Shown here piece after piece: positions 1 to 9,292 of a stretch of DNA of 64,000 bases. This stretch comes from Symbiodinium natans. Lineage: Eukaryota > Sar > Dinophyceae > Suessiales > Symbiodiniaceae. The stretch spans positions 62,001 to 126,000 of the forward strand of contig CAJNDS010002323.1 in the NCBI GenBank assembly GCA_905221605.1, given 5' to 3'. Every line of letters begins with the position of its first letter. Positions within the stretch are counted from its first letter, which is position 1. A model generated the notes under the pieces. The model did not search any database. It saw nothing but the letters and a program-made list of their open reading frames with translations, and was not told the origin of the DNA. A program made the translations under genes and the position numbers.

Positions 1-33
1 AAACCCTGTTCCCATCCTGTTCCCTCCCCCTAC

Positions 34-343
34 CCGGCCTTCTGGAAGAGGAGCTGGACCTTTGGATGCTGCTGCAGGTGCTGCTGGAAGTCCTGAGGGA
101 TGTTTGGGTTTAGGGTTTAGGGTTTAGGGCTTAGGGCTTAGGGTTTAGGGTTTAGGGTTTAGGGTTTAGGGTTTTAGGGTTTTAGGGTTTTAGGGTTTAG
201 GGTTTAGGGTTTAGGGTTTAGGGTTTAGGTTTACGGTTTAGGGCGCTTACCTTATTTGGGAGCTTGTAGGGCTGGAGGCCCACGGGATGAACGTTTGGGT
301 CAGGGCCACGGATCATGACAGGGTTCGGCAAAGAGCCTTTGCT
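34..343 (-). CDS. two adjacent internal exons of an unidentified gene
   Basis: Read on the minus strand. The upstream exon (about 343 to 251) ends with the frame ...NVHPVGLQPYKLPNK and is followed at once by a good donor, GTAAGC (250-245). The next exon (92-34) starts after CCCTCAG and reads DFQQHLQQHPKVQ..., then meets GTAGGG. Both junctions are phase 0, so the pieces join in frame. The 158-bp intron between them (93-250) is mostly the TTTAGGG array. The product is not recognised; the second exon is Gln-rich and helical. The 5' limit of the first exon is uncertain, and the gene continues beyond position 1. Confidence 0.5.
109..236 (+). repeat. telomere-like TTTAGGG array inside an intron
   Basis: About 17 tandem TTTAGGG units, with TTTTAGGG and TTTAGGGC variants, written in TTTAGGG orientation on the plus strand. 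It lies between two minus-strand exons (34-92 and 251-343), so it is interstitial and intronic, not a chromosome end. Confidence 0.9.
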
Positions 344-431
344 GCTCCATTTTTGCAAACGTCGGCGTGCAGCTTGGTGGCAAGGCACATGTCGACCCCC
401 CCCCCCTCCTCCAAAAAATGATCCCTCAAAC

Positions 432-528
432 CGCCCACTCTAGACTGCACGAGCACTCTGGCTCTGCCAGCTCTGCTCTGCCAGCTCTTCTGCAGAAGCA
501 CCGGAAAGAGCTCCAATGTTGAAACTGC
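432..528 (-). CDS. candidate internal exon, Ala/Gln/Ser-rich
   Basis: On the minus strand, after TCTACGCAG, an open frame reads FNIGALSGASAEELAEQSWQ before a stop 30 bases later. Composition is typical of a helical protein segment and unlike the Leu/Gly-only translation of the TTTAGGG filler. It sits just upstream of the exons at 251-343 and probably belongs to the same gene. The donor is not resolved (GTGCTC or GTCTAG nearby). Confidence 0.35.
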
Positions 529-559
529 GTAGATGATACAAAGCCCTAATGACCTAGTT

Positions 560-1540
560 GGACTCAGGTTTCAGGACGGCAGGTTTGGATTGGTTCAGAC
601 TTTCTTTGACTAAGTCAGAAACCTGAACCCTACAAACCCATTGAGGCGGCCAGGGTTTCAAGCTCCAGGATTCAGTGCACTTTCTGCCTAAACCCCAACT
701 AATCCCTAACCGCCTAGAGCCAAAAACCCTAAGTCCCTGAGCCTCAACACCCTTATTCCCTCAAAGCCCACTAATATTCACTAAAAGCCAAAAAAAAACC
801 CTAAGCCCTTTAAACCCCTAACAACACGCCCCAAAAGCCTGGAAGCCTACAACGCACCCTGAGTCCCTGCAACCCGTCCGAGCCTGGCCGCGCGCCAGGA
901 CCTTGACTTCAGGCTGCTGCTCTTAAAGCTTCGAGGGTTTTGGGGCTTTGGGGTCTAAGAGGGGCTGTGGGATTTTAGGGTTTGAGAACTTTGGGGCTTC
1001 AGTGTTTTTTCTCACGGGATCTCCAGTTTGAGTCTTTCAGGATGTCGTGCTTAGGGCTCAACAAACAGGAATGATTCGGCGTGGGTTTCTTGGGGTTCAG
1101 GTTAAGTTTAGGGCCCTGGGTCATTGGGTTTGGGGTTCTGACTAGGGTTTACGATTTAATGCGGCCAAAACACCATCTCGCGCAGCAGACGTGCTGCGGA
1201 AGCTGCTTCGCGACGATCCCTGGGATGGCGTGAAGATCAAGGTGCACCAAACTTTTTTTGGGTTTAGGCTTAGGGTTTCAGGGTTTTGGATCCCGCAGCA
1301 AAGCTCTACACATATGTAGCCGGTGAACTGTAGGCTTCAAAGCTAGACCATTATCTGATGCTAAAACCATGTGTGTGACGGGCGAATGGACAAACAAAAT
1401 ATGAAGCAGAGCCCTTCTTGCTAGTGCACAAATTCACAAATCAACATATTTAGAAGGAATCTATGTACACCCACCAAAGCTTCAACATACACCCGACCTC
1501 ATATGACTCCTACAACCTAAGCCCACACAAGTACTTGGGC
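560..1540. other. repeat-derived spacer with two short exon-like islands
   Basis: Mostly degenerate CCCTAAA/TTTAGGG filler. Two islands stand out. At 868-922 the minus strand reads QQPEVKVLARGQAR. At 1175-1240 both strands are open (plus ADVLRKLLRDDPWDGVKIK followed by GTGCAC; minus GIVAKQLPQHVCCARW followed by GTGTTT). The strand of the second cannot be settled by eye. Confidence 0.3.
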
Positions 1541-1544
1541 CGCC

Positions 1545-1618
1545 CGTACTGGAACCTCCCAGGGCGGACCTGGTACCCGCAACATATCGTCAAAGATGTT
1601 CACTGCTTCCGATGGGGT
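1545..1618 (-). CDS. candidate exon, unidentified protein
   Basis: The minus strand reads SEAVNIFDDMLRVPGPP and continues WEVPVRAAQVLVW to a stop. The opposite strand is also open over the same bases (KYLGRPYWNLPGRTWYP), so strand is not certain. Minus is preferred because its neighbours are on that strand. No family recognised; the FDDML helix-like stretch is too short to call a pentatricopeptide repeat. Confidence 0.35.
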
Positions 1619-1799
1619 TTAGGGCCAAACCCTAAACCATAAACTTCAAAAACTCCAAAGTTTAGGGTTTAGGGGCCAGGGCTTAGGGGCCCCCGAGCCC
1701 TGTACCCTTTGCTTTACAAGGGACCCTGTGATGAAAGCAACTCTATGCCCTAAACCCTAAACTCGCCGAAGCCCCGAGTACCACTAAGGATCCCTAAAT

Positions 1800-1827
1800 T
1801 GTGGGGGGGGGGGGGGGGGGGGGGGGG
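1800..1827. repeat. long G run
   Basis: An uninterrupted run of about 25 G on the plus strand. The glycine-rich frame starting here is an artefact of this run. Confidence 0.9.
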
Positions 1828-2029
1828 AGGTAGAATGTCCCTTCTTGGTGTTCTCCTTGCCCAAGGCTGCCGGGATGTGAGGGTGGATCATCATGGGCCC
1901 TGCTTGGGGAGTAGGGATCATAGGGCTTCGGCGCCAAAAGTCATCTCCAGTTGGAGCCTACCTGGGTCTTGCTCCCAGACTCCCTTTTGGAGAGTCTTGT
2001 GTCTAAGTGAGTCTATCAAAAGTTGCCTA

Positions 2030-2175
2030 CAGCCATCTGGTACCGTGCCTACGAAAGGACCCAATCTTAACACTGGCCTTGGTCTCGCTACATCGGCCGA
2101 GGCGCCGCATCAGAAGCTCCAGTTCCAGACGGTTTGTCTGCAGAAGCCTGAGGATGAAAGCGGTCATGAGAGTTC
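2030..2175 (-). CDS. candidate exon with a leucine-rich helix
   Basis: The minus frame MTAFILRLLQTNRLELELL and following residues is open for about 47 codons in a stretch free of telomere filler. Frames on the plus strand across the same bases are Ser/Arg-rich and less convincing. Product unknown; exon limits not resolved. Confidence 0.25.
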
Positions 2176-2419
2176 CCAGAGCCCTATAAAACCTGGGGCA
2201 GCTTCCGTCTGAACAGCTGGCGAAATCCGTCCAAGTTTAGGGTTTCGGGTTTAGGGCTGGCTCCGATGACGGTAGTGTCGTGGACTAATACGAAACCCAA
2301 AACTCTTGAAACGGCCAAAACCCCAACATCCTCAAAATGCCCTAAACCCTAAACCCTAACCCCTAATCCCTAAACCCTAGCCCCTAAACCCTGACATCCC
2401 TCCCTAGAAGCCCTCGAGG

Positions 2420-2500
2420 CCGCTGCAGGTCATTCGTTCCGTGAGCCTGGATCGCGCGAAGCGGGAGCAGAACCTCCGAAACATGCATCTTCTCATACTG
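2420..2500 (-). CDS. candidate internal exon
   Basis: After TTTCGGCAG the minus strand reads YEKMHVSEVLLPLRAIQ and on to HGTNDLQRPRG. The plus strand is open too (VIRSVSLDRAKREQN, ending at GTAATT). Minus is preferred for its acceptor and for agreement with the flanking exons. Product unknown. Confidence 0.35.
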
Positions 2501-2517
2501 CCGAAATGGGTAATTAG

Positions 2518-2612
2518 GGGGTTTAGGGTTTAGGGTTTAGGGTTTAGGGTTTAGGGTTTAGGGTTTAGGGTTTAGGGTTTAGGGTTCAGGGTTTAGGGTT
2601 TACTGTCAAATT
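2518..2612 (+). repeat. telomere-like TTTAGGG array
   Basis: About 12 near-perfect TTTAGGG units followed by degenerate derivatives (GGAATTAGG types) to about 2700. Confidence 0.9.
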
Positions 2613-2788
2613 CGGAATTAGGTAATTAGGGTTTGGGTTTAGGGAATTATGGAATTAGGGAATTAGTGGGTTTCTTCTGTTTGGAGTATAAAAGGGGTAT
2701 AGGGGTGTAGGGTTCAGGGTTTAGGTTGAGGGTTTAGGGCTTACTGCAGTTGTCAGGCTGCAGATGAGAGTACAAGGTTCAGGGCTCG

Positions 2789-2826
2789 GGGGGGGGGGGG
2801 GGGTGAAAGGGGGGGGGGGGGGGGGA
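2789..2826. repeat. paired G runs
   Basis: Two G runs of 14 and about 16 separated by TGAAAG. Strong G-quadruplex potential on the plus strand. Confidence 0.85.
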
Positions 2827-3028
2827 CCTATACAATTGCTTGGATTGTGCGTGAAGGCTTGGACACAGTGAGGGTTTCGGGGGAAGGGCGCACTGGGATT
2901 TAGGGTTCCCCGATTCTCCAATGGCCTGGGAATGAAAGCAGGCGCCCTTTGCTCCACCAGGCAAGCGACAAGGTCCCAACCCTAAAGGACCTAAACCCCC
3001 AACGCCCAACAAGATGGAATAGACACAC

Positions 3029-3089
3029 CCCCGGAGGCCTCTTTTGGTTCGGTGAACCCAAAATGGGCGGCCACGAGGGGGTACACTTC
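3029..3089 (-). CDS. candidate internal exon (EVYPLVAAHFGF...)
   Basis: Bounded by CTGCAG (acceptor) and GTGTGT (donor) on the minus strand. The 61-bp frame reads EVYPLVAAHFGFTEPKEASG. An open plus frame overlaps it but lacks matching splice signals. Unidentified. Confidence 0.35.
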
Positions 3090-3711
3090 CTGCAGCTTTG
3101 CATAACCCCAGACCTCAAAAAAAACAACAGGGTGTAAGAGATGAGGGTAAAGGCCGAAACTATAGCAGTAGAGACCCAAGTCAGGCCCCAAAACCCATCC
3201 AAAAGCCCTACTTAGGGCTGAGGGTTCTAGGACTTAGCTTCCGGGATTAAGGGCTCTTGCCTACTCCGGAGATTTTGGTATTTAGGGTTTTGTGGTTGAG
3301 TCGGTTTGGTGCTTGGGGTTCAGGGTTTGACCCAAGGCCTGGAATGTCAATCCTAGCTGGAACCTCCCCCCCAAGGTAACCACAATAACTAGACCCCAAC
3401 CCCAAACCCTCGAACCTCTAAGCTTGAACCCTTGAATCCTAACCCCTCAACCCTAAACCCTTGAATCCTCAATCCCCTTGCTATCGTTGCTACTATTTCT
3501 ACTGCCAAGCCCACGTTCTTGTTGCTGTTGTCATGTGCATGGGGCTAGTGGAGGACTCCTTTGCCCGAACCCCCCAGACTCCCAGACTCATCCTTCCGAG
3601 GGCTGTGCACGCAATGAGGAGCTTGGGGGTTGAGGGCTAATAGTTCTTTGGTTTGAGGGCACAAGGGGTATTTAGGTCTAGGGGGTCTAGGGCTTAGGGT
3701 CATGCACAAAC

Positions 3712-3829
3712 CTCTGGCCTCAAACCCCTGAAACGTCGGACAGGGTCCTTGATAAGAAGGCCACCAAGGTGCCACCGAAACTTTTCCTCTGGCTGTCGGG
3801 CAGGCGAGCCAACAAGCAGCCGGCATTTC
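3712..3829 (-). CDS. candidate internal exon, frame ambiguous
   Basis: A 118-bp minus-strand island between an acceptor-like CGTCTAG and a donor-like GTTTGT. Two frames are open and both look protein-like: KCRLLVGSPARQPEEKFRW... and CLLARLPDSQRKSFGG.... Without the neighbouring exons the frame cannot be fixed. Confidence 0.35.
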
Positions 3830-4103
3830 CTAGACGTGTGTGTATATATACGAATGTAACTGAGAACATGTCGATGAGATCAAATGCACATGGCAAACAT
3901 CAGTTAAAAGATAAGCACGTAAACATTCCTTCGTGTGGGTCCTGCTAACACATAGACATCGATGCACGTGCTTCTTACTATTTTTTGCCAACTGCTCTTT
4001 CAGATGTACATGCAACGCGCCACGGCTAGAGTTGTATCTCAGACGAGTAGTCAAGGACATCGGGTTTAGAGTTTCGTGCGCCACTCATAGCACACTCCCG
4101 CAA

Positions 4104-4285
4104 TGCAGATCAGTTCTCGTAGGAGTCCGATATCTTCTTCTCCAAGAGATCCAGCTGAACGGTCCTGAGTACATGCAAACCCCCAAACCCACTTCTAGGA
4201 AGTCGCGGTGTCAACATCTGCACAGGCCAGGCCTGCAGGAGCTAACAAGTTGGGCGGGGAGAGCAATTGTCCGGCTTGTGTAGTT
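4104..4285 (-). CDS. two candidate exons
   Basis: Minus strand. The upstream island (4285 to about 4196) reads AGQLLSPPNLLAPAGLACA then DVDTATS. The downstream island (about 4166-4106) starts after TGTACTCAG and reads TVQLDLLEKKISDSYE, meeting GAGAAC, a possible GA donor. The 116-codon plus frame across this block is Cys/Arg-rich and more likely a shadow. Confidence 0.35.
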
Positions 4286-4496
4286 TCCTAGGGGAGCTCA
4301 ATATAGACACAATCGAAGCCCTGAATCCATACTTGTTCTAGGAAATCAGGGAATTAGGTACCTTACATCCCCTTTATATCCCCTTTTATAACCCTTTCGG
4401 GACGCTAAGATCTACGGGGTAGGGGCCAGTTTGAAACCCCAGACACCCCCCCCCCCACCCCCGGGCCCCCCAAAGCCTGTGCAGGCACATTTTTTT

Positions 4497-4700
4497 TAAA
4501 ACTCGCAAAGCTGCCTGGGAACCCTGCGAAGATTACTGACCTGGCCTGTAAGCTCATAAGGGAACACCTGGCTGCGCAACCGTTTGCATGCCCAGCAGCG
4601 TTTCGGGACGCTGCAGGAGTTGCTTGAGCATCTCCTGTGCCTCCGCTTATGGCACAGAGGGTTCCGGGCCCTAGGCTTGCGGATTAAGTCCAAGGATAGG
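4497..4700. other. coding-like island open on both strands
   Basis: Free of telomere filler. Minus reads ...PYELTGQVSNLRRVPRQL. Plus reads LAKLPGNPAKITDLACKL and, in another frame after a CCCAG, RFGTLQELLEHLLCLRLW. Probably one or two real exons; strand not decidable here. Confidence 0.3.
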
Positions 4701-5001
4701 AATGTGGGACTTGGATTTAGGGGTCTTGGATCTAGGGCCTTAGGGCACATGAAAGGGTAGATGACCAATCGACCCTAAACAGATGTTTATATAATCATGC
4801 ACGTAACCCTAAGGCGTGAAACCTGGATCCCAGACTCTAAGCCGTAAAACCTGAAACCTCAACCCTCCAATGAGGTTTCGGGCGTGAGGACTGCAAAACG
4901 CGAGTCTCGGTTCCCGAAGTAAGGGTTTAGGGTTTAGGGCTCAGGGTTAAGCAATTTGAGGTTTGTAAATTATGGGGTGCCTCACATGCTCAGAAGCGCA
5001 C

Positions 5002-5086
5002 CTCGCACGCCTGCCTGTAGGTCAGGACCATGTCCTCGGCAGTCAGGGGATAAGAACAGGTCGTTCCCACGCCCCGACACACAAGA
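5002..5086 (-). CDS. candidate internal exon (TAEDMVLTYRQACE)
   Basis: The minus strand reads GVGTTCSYPLTAEDMVLTYR then QACE and reaches GTGCGC, a donor-like site, at 5001-4996. The amphipathic, varied composition contrasts with the surrounding filler. No family recognised. Confidence 0.4.
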
Positions 5087-5325
5087 AGGCCAACCCTAAA
5101 CCCTCAGCCCAGTCGAGGGTTCTGATGAGACCTCGGCTTTGGTTGGTTTAGGGCTTACGATGGTTTACGGTTTAAAGTGGGCGTAGTTTAGGATGCCGTG
5201 AGGCACGGCGCTGCCAGGCCCTAGTGAAGTGCTTCATGTGGTTAGCGGGTTCAGGGTTTCGGGGTTGTGAACTCCATGCATGTATGGGATTCCGTAGTAC
5301 TCTACTCAACCGCACGACAGAGGTC

Positions 5326-5346
5326 GAAGAAGAAGAAGAAGAAGAA
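5326..5346 (+). repeat. GAA trinucleotide microsatellite
   Basis: Seven GAA units, producing the poly-Glu and poly-Ser stretches of the overlapping long frames. Confidence 0.9.
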
Positions 5347-5439
5347 GTACTTTTCTCAAAGCAAGATTGGCAATCTCGTGGGCGGAGTGTAGACTTGAGG
5401 CTGAGCAACGGCGTGAGAAGAGAAGCTAGGCGATTACGC

Positions 5440-5500
5440 GAAATAAACCCCATCCCCTTGCCGAGCCACCGGGGTGATGTCTCGCAGAAGCTCTGCAAGG
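5440..5500 (-). CDS. candidate internal exon (ELLRDITPVARQGDG)
   Basis: After CAGCCTTGCAG the minus strand reads ELLRDITPVARQGDGVYFA and then a stop; a GTTTAT site lies just before it. Short but protein-like. The longer overlapping frames on both strands owe much of their length to the GAA repeat. Confidence 0.4.
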
Positions 5501-5799
5501 CTGAGAACAGATGGAAGCCTCTGAGACTTTTGGGGTGTCGGTCACTTTTTTGGAGCTTTCAGGGCTCTAGGCTTGTGAATTAAAACGTTCCGGGCGATTT
5601 CTCATCAGTTTTGAAAGCACAAGCTTGGGATCCGGGGTGGCTTTGAGTACCAATACATGCACGTGGCGCTTAGGGTTGAGGCTCGCATGCGACTGGGAGT
5701 TGGACTATATGTTGGGCGATGTCACAGGCAAAAAGCGGGGAATGTAGTGAGTCTACAGTAGGAATAAGATACGCACCAGGGCCCCTGTGTACTCCTACA

Positions 5800-5892
5800 A
5801 TGCACCCTGAGGTCCAGTGTTTTCTTGAACCGCGTGTTGCCGCAAAAACAGAAGGAACCTTTTTGCGGAAGCCTTATAGGCCACACTAACTC
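5800..5892 (-). CDS. candidate exon (AKRFLLFLRQHAVQ)
   Basis: The minus frame AYKASAKRFLLFLRQHAVQ followed by ENTGPQGAL and a stop. Basic, helical composition. No recognised family; splice limits not fixed. Confidence 0.35.
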
Positions 5893-5999
5893 AGACTCAG
5901 CAGACCTCTAAAGACCTGAACCCTAGGTTGGTTTTTGCTGTTTTGTTTCAGCAACCCACCAAACACGCGCCAGCCGTATGAAACTCAACCCTGAACCCT

Positions 6000-6360
6000 G
6001 AGCACAAAAAAGACTGTACCACTACACCACCATCCCCACCCTAAGCCCCCTCCTAACCCCCTCTGAACCCCCAACCCCCTCTCCCCCCCGAGCCCCAACC
6101 CCCCCGACCCCCTAACCCCCCCTTTCCCCGCTCTCTTCCACCCCCCCTTTCCCCCTCTCTCTTCCCTTAAAGGGGCTCATCATAGTCGGCTAGTCGGGGC
6201 CACCGGTGAGCAGGTAGGTGGTCCTCGTGTTTTTAAACACAGGGGCTTCGGCTGAGGGTTGGGTGGAGGGTTCAGGGCTTTTAGGGCTTCCAGAACTTCC
6301 AGGGCTTCTAGGGCTTATAGGATCTCCGAGGGCCCTACTTTGGAGGTTCAGGGGTGCTTA
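6000..6360. other. C-rich and TTTAGGG-like spacer
   Basis: Positions 6025-6165 are an imperfect C-rich tract (CCCCC with CTAAC/CTTTC interruptions). Positions 6240-6330 are degenerate AGGGCTTC units. I see no gene in it. Confidence 0.6.
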
Positions 6361-6361
6361 C

Positions 6362-6482
6362 AAGTCGGGTTGGCAGCACAAGTAATATGGCACCACTGCA
6401 CCACTGCACCACCACTCAACTCTTCCAGGCAAGTATCGTTGGGGTCGTCCGATTGTGGAGTCACAAGGGAAGGATTGTCATC
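6362..6482 (-). CDS. internal exon, unidentified protein
   Basis: Well delimited on the minus strand: acceptor TGATGTAG, then a 121-bp open frame (DDNPSLVTPQSDDPNDTC, LEELSGGAVVQWCHITC, AANPTC), ending at a clear GTAAGC donor (6361-6356). Cys and Asp content suggests an extracellular or metal-binding segment, but no family is recognised. The plus frames over this block have no splice support. Confidence 0.55.
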
Positions 6483-6584
6483 CTACATCAGACAGCCCAA
6501 TACCCCTTAGTTGAGGAAGATACTGTTAATTGCAATAGGGATCCAAAATGAATTAAAGCATATTCGTATGAGAAGCCCCTCGAG

Positions 6585-7105
6585 GGGGGGATGTGGGGGG
6601 GAGGGGGAGGGGGGACTCTAAATCGGCACCGGTACCTGTTTGCAGTTTTCCTATGTTGGGGGGGTGGGGCGACTCTGCTACAAAGGATCGCACAACTATT
6701 TTGCTCCCGCGCGGTGATGCGAAACAAGACAAGGAAAGTAAAAGAAAAAGGTACCGGACAGGGGGAGGGGGGGGGGGGGGGGGGCGGCGCTCCACTCTCC
6801 CATATTGCATCCCATTTAAAGCAGCAACCCCCCCCCCCCCCGCTTCAGGGCGCCCTCGGAAATAGGTACCGGGACTCTACGCTCGTGTATCCAGGGCAAG
6901 CTACACAGGGCCTTCTGTTTCATGGCTCAGTCAAGGACCCGAAAAGGGCTTGCATGCGGATGGAAACACATAGAACTTCGTAGAACGAATACATGTGGGT
7001 CGGTTCTTACAACAAACTACTTGGGGAATGTAGTCCCCCCCATTCCCGGTACCTATTCCTGTAAAATAGCCCGCCCACCCACACACCCCAAAATAGGTAC
7101 CCAAT
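6585..7105. other. G/C-run block with repeated GGTACC motifs
   Basis: Several G or C runs of 8-16 bases, interleaved with five copies of a motif around GGTACC (near 6629, 6750, 6864, 7049 and 7098; e.g. TAGGTACCGG). All overlapping long frames are Gly- or Pro-run artefacts. No gene supported. Confidence 0.5.
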
Positions 7106-7127
7106 CATAAACAAATTCAAGTCCCTA

Positions 7128-7205
7128 AACAAGAGCCCGAAGGAACCCAAATGGCCTGAAAGGAGCATACCGCAGTTGTGGGTGACAGCGCTGCTCCTTG
7201 TCTAG
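7128..7205 (-). CDS. candidate exon (DKEQRCHPQLRYAPF)
   Basis: After TAGACTAG the minus strand reads DKEQRCHPQLRYAPFRPFGF then LRALV and a stop. Varied composition in an otherwise AT/TG-repeat neighbourhood. Unidentified. Confidence 0.35.
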
Positions 7206-7239
7206 TCTAGGGTGCATTAGGGCAACAAAAACTGTATAC

Positions 7240-7600
7240 ATCCAATTATGTGTGTGTGTGTATATATGTAGTTATATGAAGGGGCGGCCCGTGTCTGTTA
7301 GGAAGCTTGGTTAGTTGCATTGTGCATGAAATACAGAAGAACTTGAAGCTTCTTGCAGAAACTGTAGATCTATATCTATATCTATTATATATATAGATAT
7401 AGGCTATGACTATGACACTGATGCGAGGACACCAAAAAGGTGATTGTCAAGCTACAATGCGTCGTTCGCGCACGCGTGTTTGCATGTGTGTGTGTGTGTA
7501 CTAAGGCAATAAGCAAATATGTATGCACACACGTGGCATACATACTGTGCGTGTGCCTGCATGTGTATGCGAATCTGTATGCGTATGTGGGTTGGTTCTC
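7240..7600. repeat. TG/TATA-rich microsatellite patch
   Basis: TGTGTGTG runs (7248-7260, 7485-7498) and TATATC/TATATA (7366-7400). The His/Thr-rich minus frames here are translations of these repeats. No gene. Confidence 0.7.
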
Positions 7601-7924
7601 GTGCAACCCTAGAAACTAAACCCCTACAACATGTAAATGTGCATCTGTCTTTCAAGCCTGATACCTGAAGCACAAACAACCTTATAGAAATCACACCCTC
7701 CCCTAGACCCTCTACCATCCCTGTTGAAAGCCGCTAAACCCTCTTAAAAACTCTCTGAACCCTCGAAGCCCTTCAAGCCCCCCAAGCCCAAACCCAAAAC
7801 CCCAACCCAAACTAAGCCCGCGTAGACCCTAGACACAAACTTGAAAACCCCAAACCCAAAAAAACTTGGGCTCTATCCCTAGACCCTAAAGCCCCAAACC
7901 CTCGACTCTCAACTCTAAACCACT

Positions 7925-8050
7925 CCTAGAAGACGACGCAGGTCTGCCACCTTGGTCGACGCACCACTTGAGTGGACTTCGGGGAAATGGAGGGTTGGCT
8001 TAGGGTCTCAGCTGGCATTCGCACCCTATAGGGGTCATTGCAGGGCTTAT
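7925..8050 (-). CDS. candidate exon island
   Basis: Two minus frames look coding. One is YRVRMPAETLSQPSISPKS and onward. The other is EVHSSGASTKVADLRRLLG, the more helical one, which ends near GTCTTC/GGAGTG. They overlap, so only one can be real. The plus strand is not convincing. Confidence 0.35.
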
Positions 8051-8248
8051 AGGGTTGCAGTCGGTTTAGAGGGGGCGTGGGCGTCACACGGTCTAGGGCC
8101 GTGATATGGTTTAGGGGTGCAGGGCTCAAGGTGGCTTATGAGTTTATTGGGCTCCTGTTTTTACATAGTTGTCAGGCCCAGTGAATGAATCCTTCACCGA
8201 TCTAGACACTGAACCCTGCGCCCTAAGCCCAAAACAAACCCTGAACCT

Positions 8249-8487
8249 CGTCTTCTTGGCAGCAGACTCAGAACAGAGTCCACAGGCTCCTGCGCAGACT
8301 CCTACATACGATTCCAGTTGATGACCTGCCTTGAGTAAATCAACCCGGCCACCCTATAACACAAAACCTTGAGCTCCTACCCAAAATACCACCCTAGAAC
8401 CCTAACCCATTTGGCATCATTTGTCACGCGACTCGAGAGCGCGTTTCCAAGTCCACGTGGAAGCCTCTGTCAAGATTTTCTGCTTAG
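8249..8487 (-). CDS. three short candidate exons
   Basis: Minus strand. At about 8485-8426, ILTEASTWTWKRALESR follows CTAAGCAG and precedes GTGACA. At about 8355-8310, VAGLIYSRQVINWNRM. At about 8296-8249, EPVDSVLSLLPRRR follows GCGCAG and precedes GTTCAG. Same strand and splice-like edges; the gene is unknown. Confidence 0.35.
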
Positions 8488-8581
8488 GCTTTAGGTTTTG
8501 TTGGTGGCCTTTTGGGTTGAATGCTTTGGGGTCCTACCTAAAATGCTCACACTTAAATCCTACACTTTCTTGGTTGTACCT

Positions 8582-8795
8582 TCTTGTACGAATTGTGGGA
8601 TCTGGGTGCCCAATACCACGGCTGGGGCACACACCTCAGGGCAGGGGGATACGGCCTTATTCTGTTGACTACCACCTTGCGCACTGGACCCTGAACCCAA
8701 AACCCCAAATGTGGCCAAACCCCAAACCCCAAAGCCTAACCCTGAATCGTGGCATGCTGTCAGTGCATGGAGGATCGCTGCCCTACGTCCTAAGC
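8582..8795 (-). CDS. two candidate exons
   Basis: Minus strand. At about 8790-8745, GRRAAILHALTACH. At about 8686-8582, SAQGGSQQNKAVSPCPEVC then APAVVLGTQIPQFVQE, following GGGTCCAG and preceding GTACAA. The stretch between them is CCCAAA-type filler. Confidence 0.4.
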
Positions 8796-8925
8796 AGGGT
8801 TCAGGCTCAGTTAAGGGTTTATGGGTCAAGGTTTTTCAAGAGGGTGTAGGGTTCAGGGGTTCAGGGGTTTGGGGATTAAATTCAGGGATTCAGGCGTTTA
8901 GGGGGGGTTTAGTGGATTTAGGGGT

Positions 8926-9092
8926 TCCGGGGAATGAAGCCCCAGAAACAGGGACTCGCACGACAATTAAGCCTTGTCAAGGCTTCTTTATCCCTTGGGA
9001 CTGTCCTGGATTTGTCAAAGTGTTCAACTGCGGACTTCGCGGCCCTCCAGGTTTCGTTCAATGATACGGGTGTGTGGGAAGCGGCAGGCCTT
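8926..9092 (-). CDS. exon-like island (ETWRAAKSAVEHFDKS)
   Basis: The minus frame reads SLNETWRAAKSAVEHFDKS, RTVPRDKEALTRLNCRAS, PCFWG. Two plus frames over the same bases are also open (FAALQVSFNDTGVWEAAG; IPWDCPGFVKVFNC), so this block has coding-like reading in three frames. Minus is preferred for charge pattern and neighbours. Confidence 0.4.
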
Positions 9093-9225
9093 AACACATT
9101 CACGATCCCCTTGACAAAACAGACATAAACAATAGCAATATGTACGACGTTTCAGATTTTTACCCGCTTACAGGGGGCAGCTATCTCAGGCTTGCGGCAT
9201 GCTGCACCGAAAGAACTTACATCTG

Positions 9226-9292
9226 AAACCTCAGTTCCCAACATTCCACCATCAAACGCGCAATGTTTTGAGATGGCCACCCCCTTCAGCCG
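9226..9292 (-). CDS. internal exon ending at a strong donor
   Basis: The minus strand reads GVAISKHCAFDGGMLGTEVS and meets GTAAGT, a consensus donor, at about 9225. The acceptor is probably the CTGAAG just upstream. The 167-codon plus frame over this area lacks such signals. Confidence 0.4.

Noticed and set aside
109-236. A chromosome end (true telomere)
   Set aside because: Array is short, degenerate, flanked by coding-like sequence on both sides, and similar arrays occur throughout in both orientations.
1799-2212. 137-codon plus frame beginning with a glycine run
   Set aside because: It starts in a G homopolymer and runs through mixed filler; no splice or domain support, and a minus frame is more protein-like over 2030-2175.
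2420-2500. Pentatricopeptide repeat protein
   Set aside because: Helix-like fragments here and at 1545-1618 are reminiscent, but no 35-residue periodicity can be shown from such short pieces.
6591-6983. Overlapping 130- and 90-codon plus frames and their Pro-rich antisense
   Set aside because: Length comes from G/C homopolymers, which are open in all frames.
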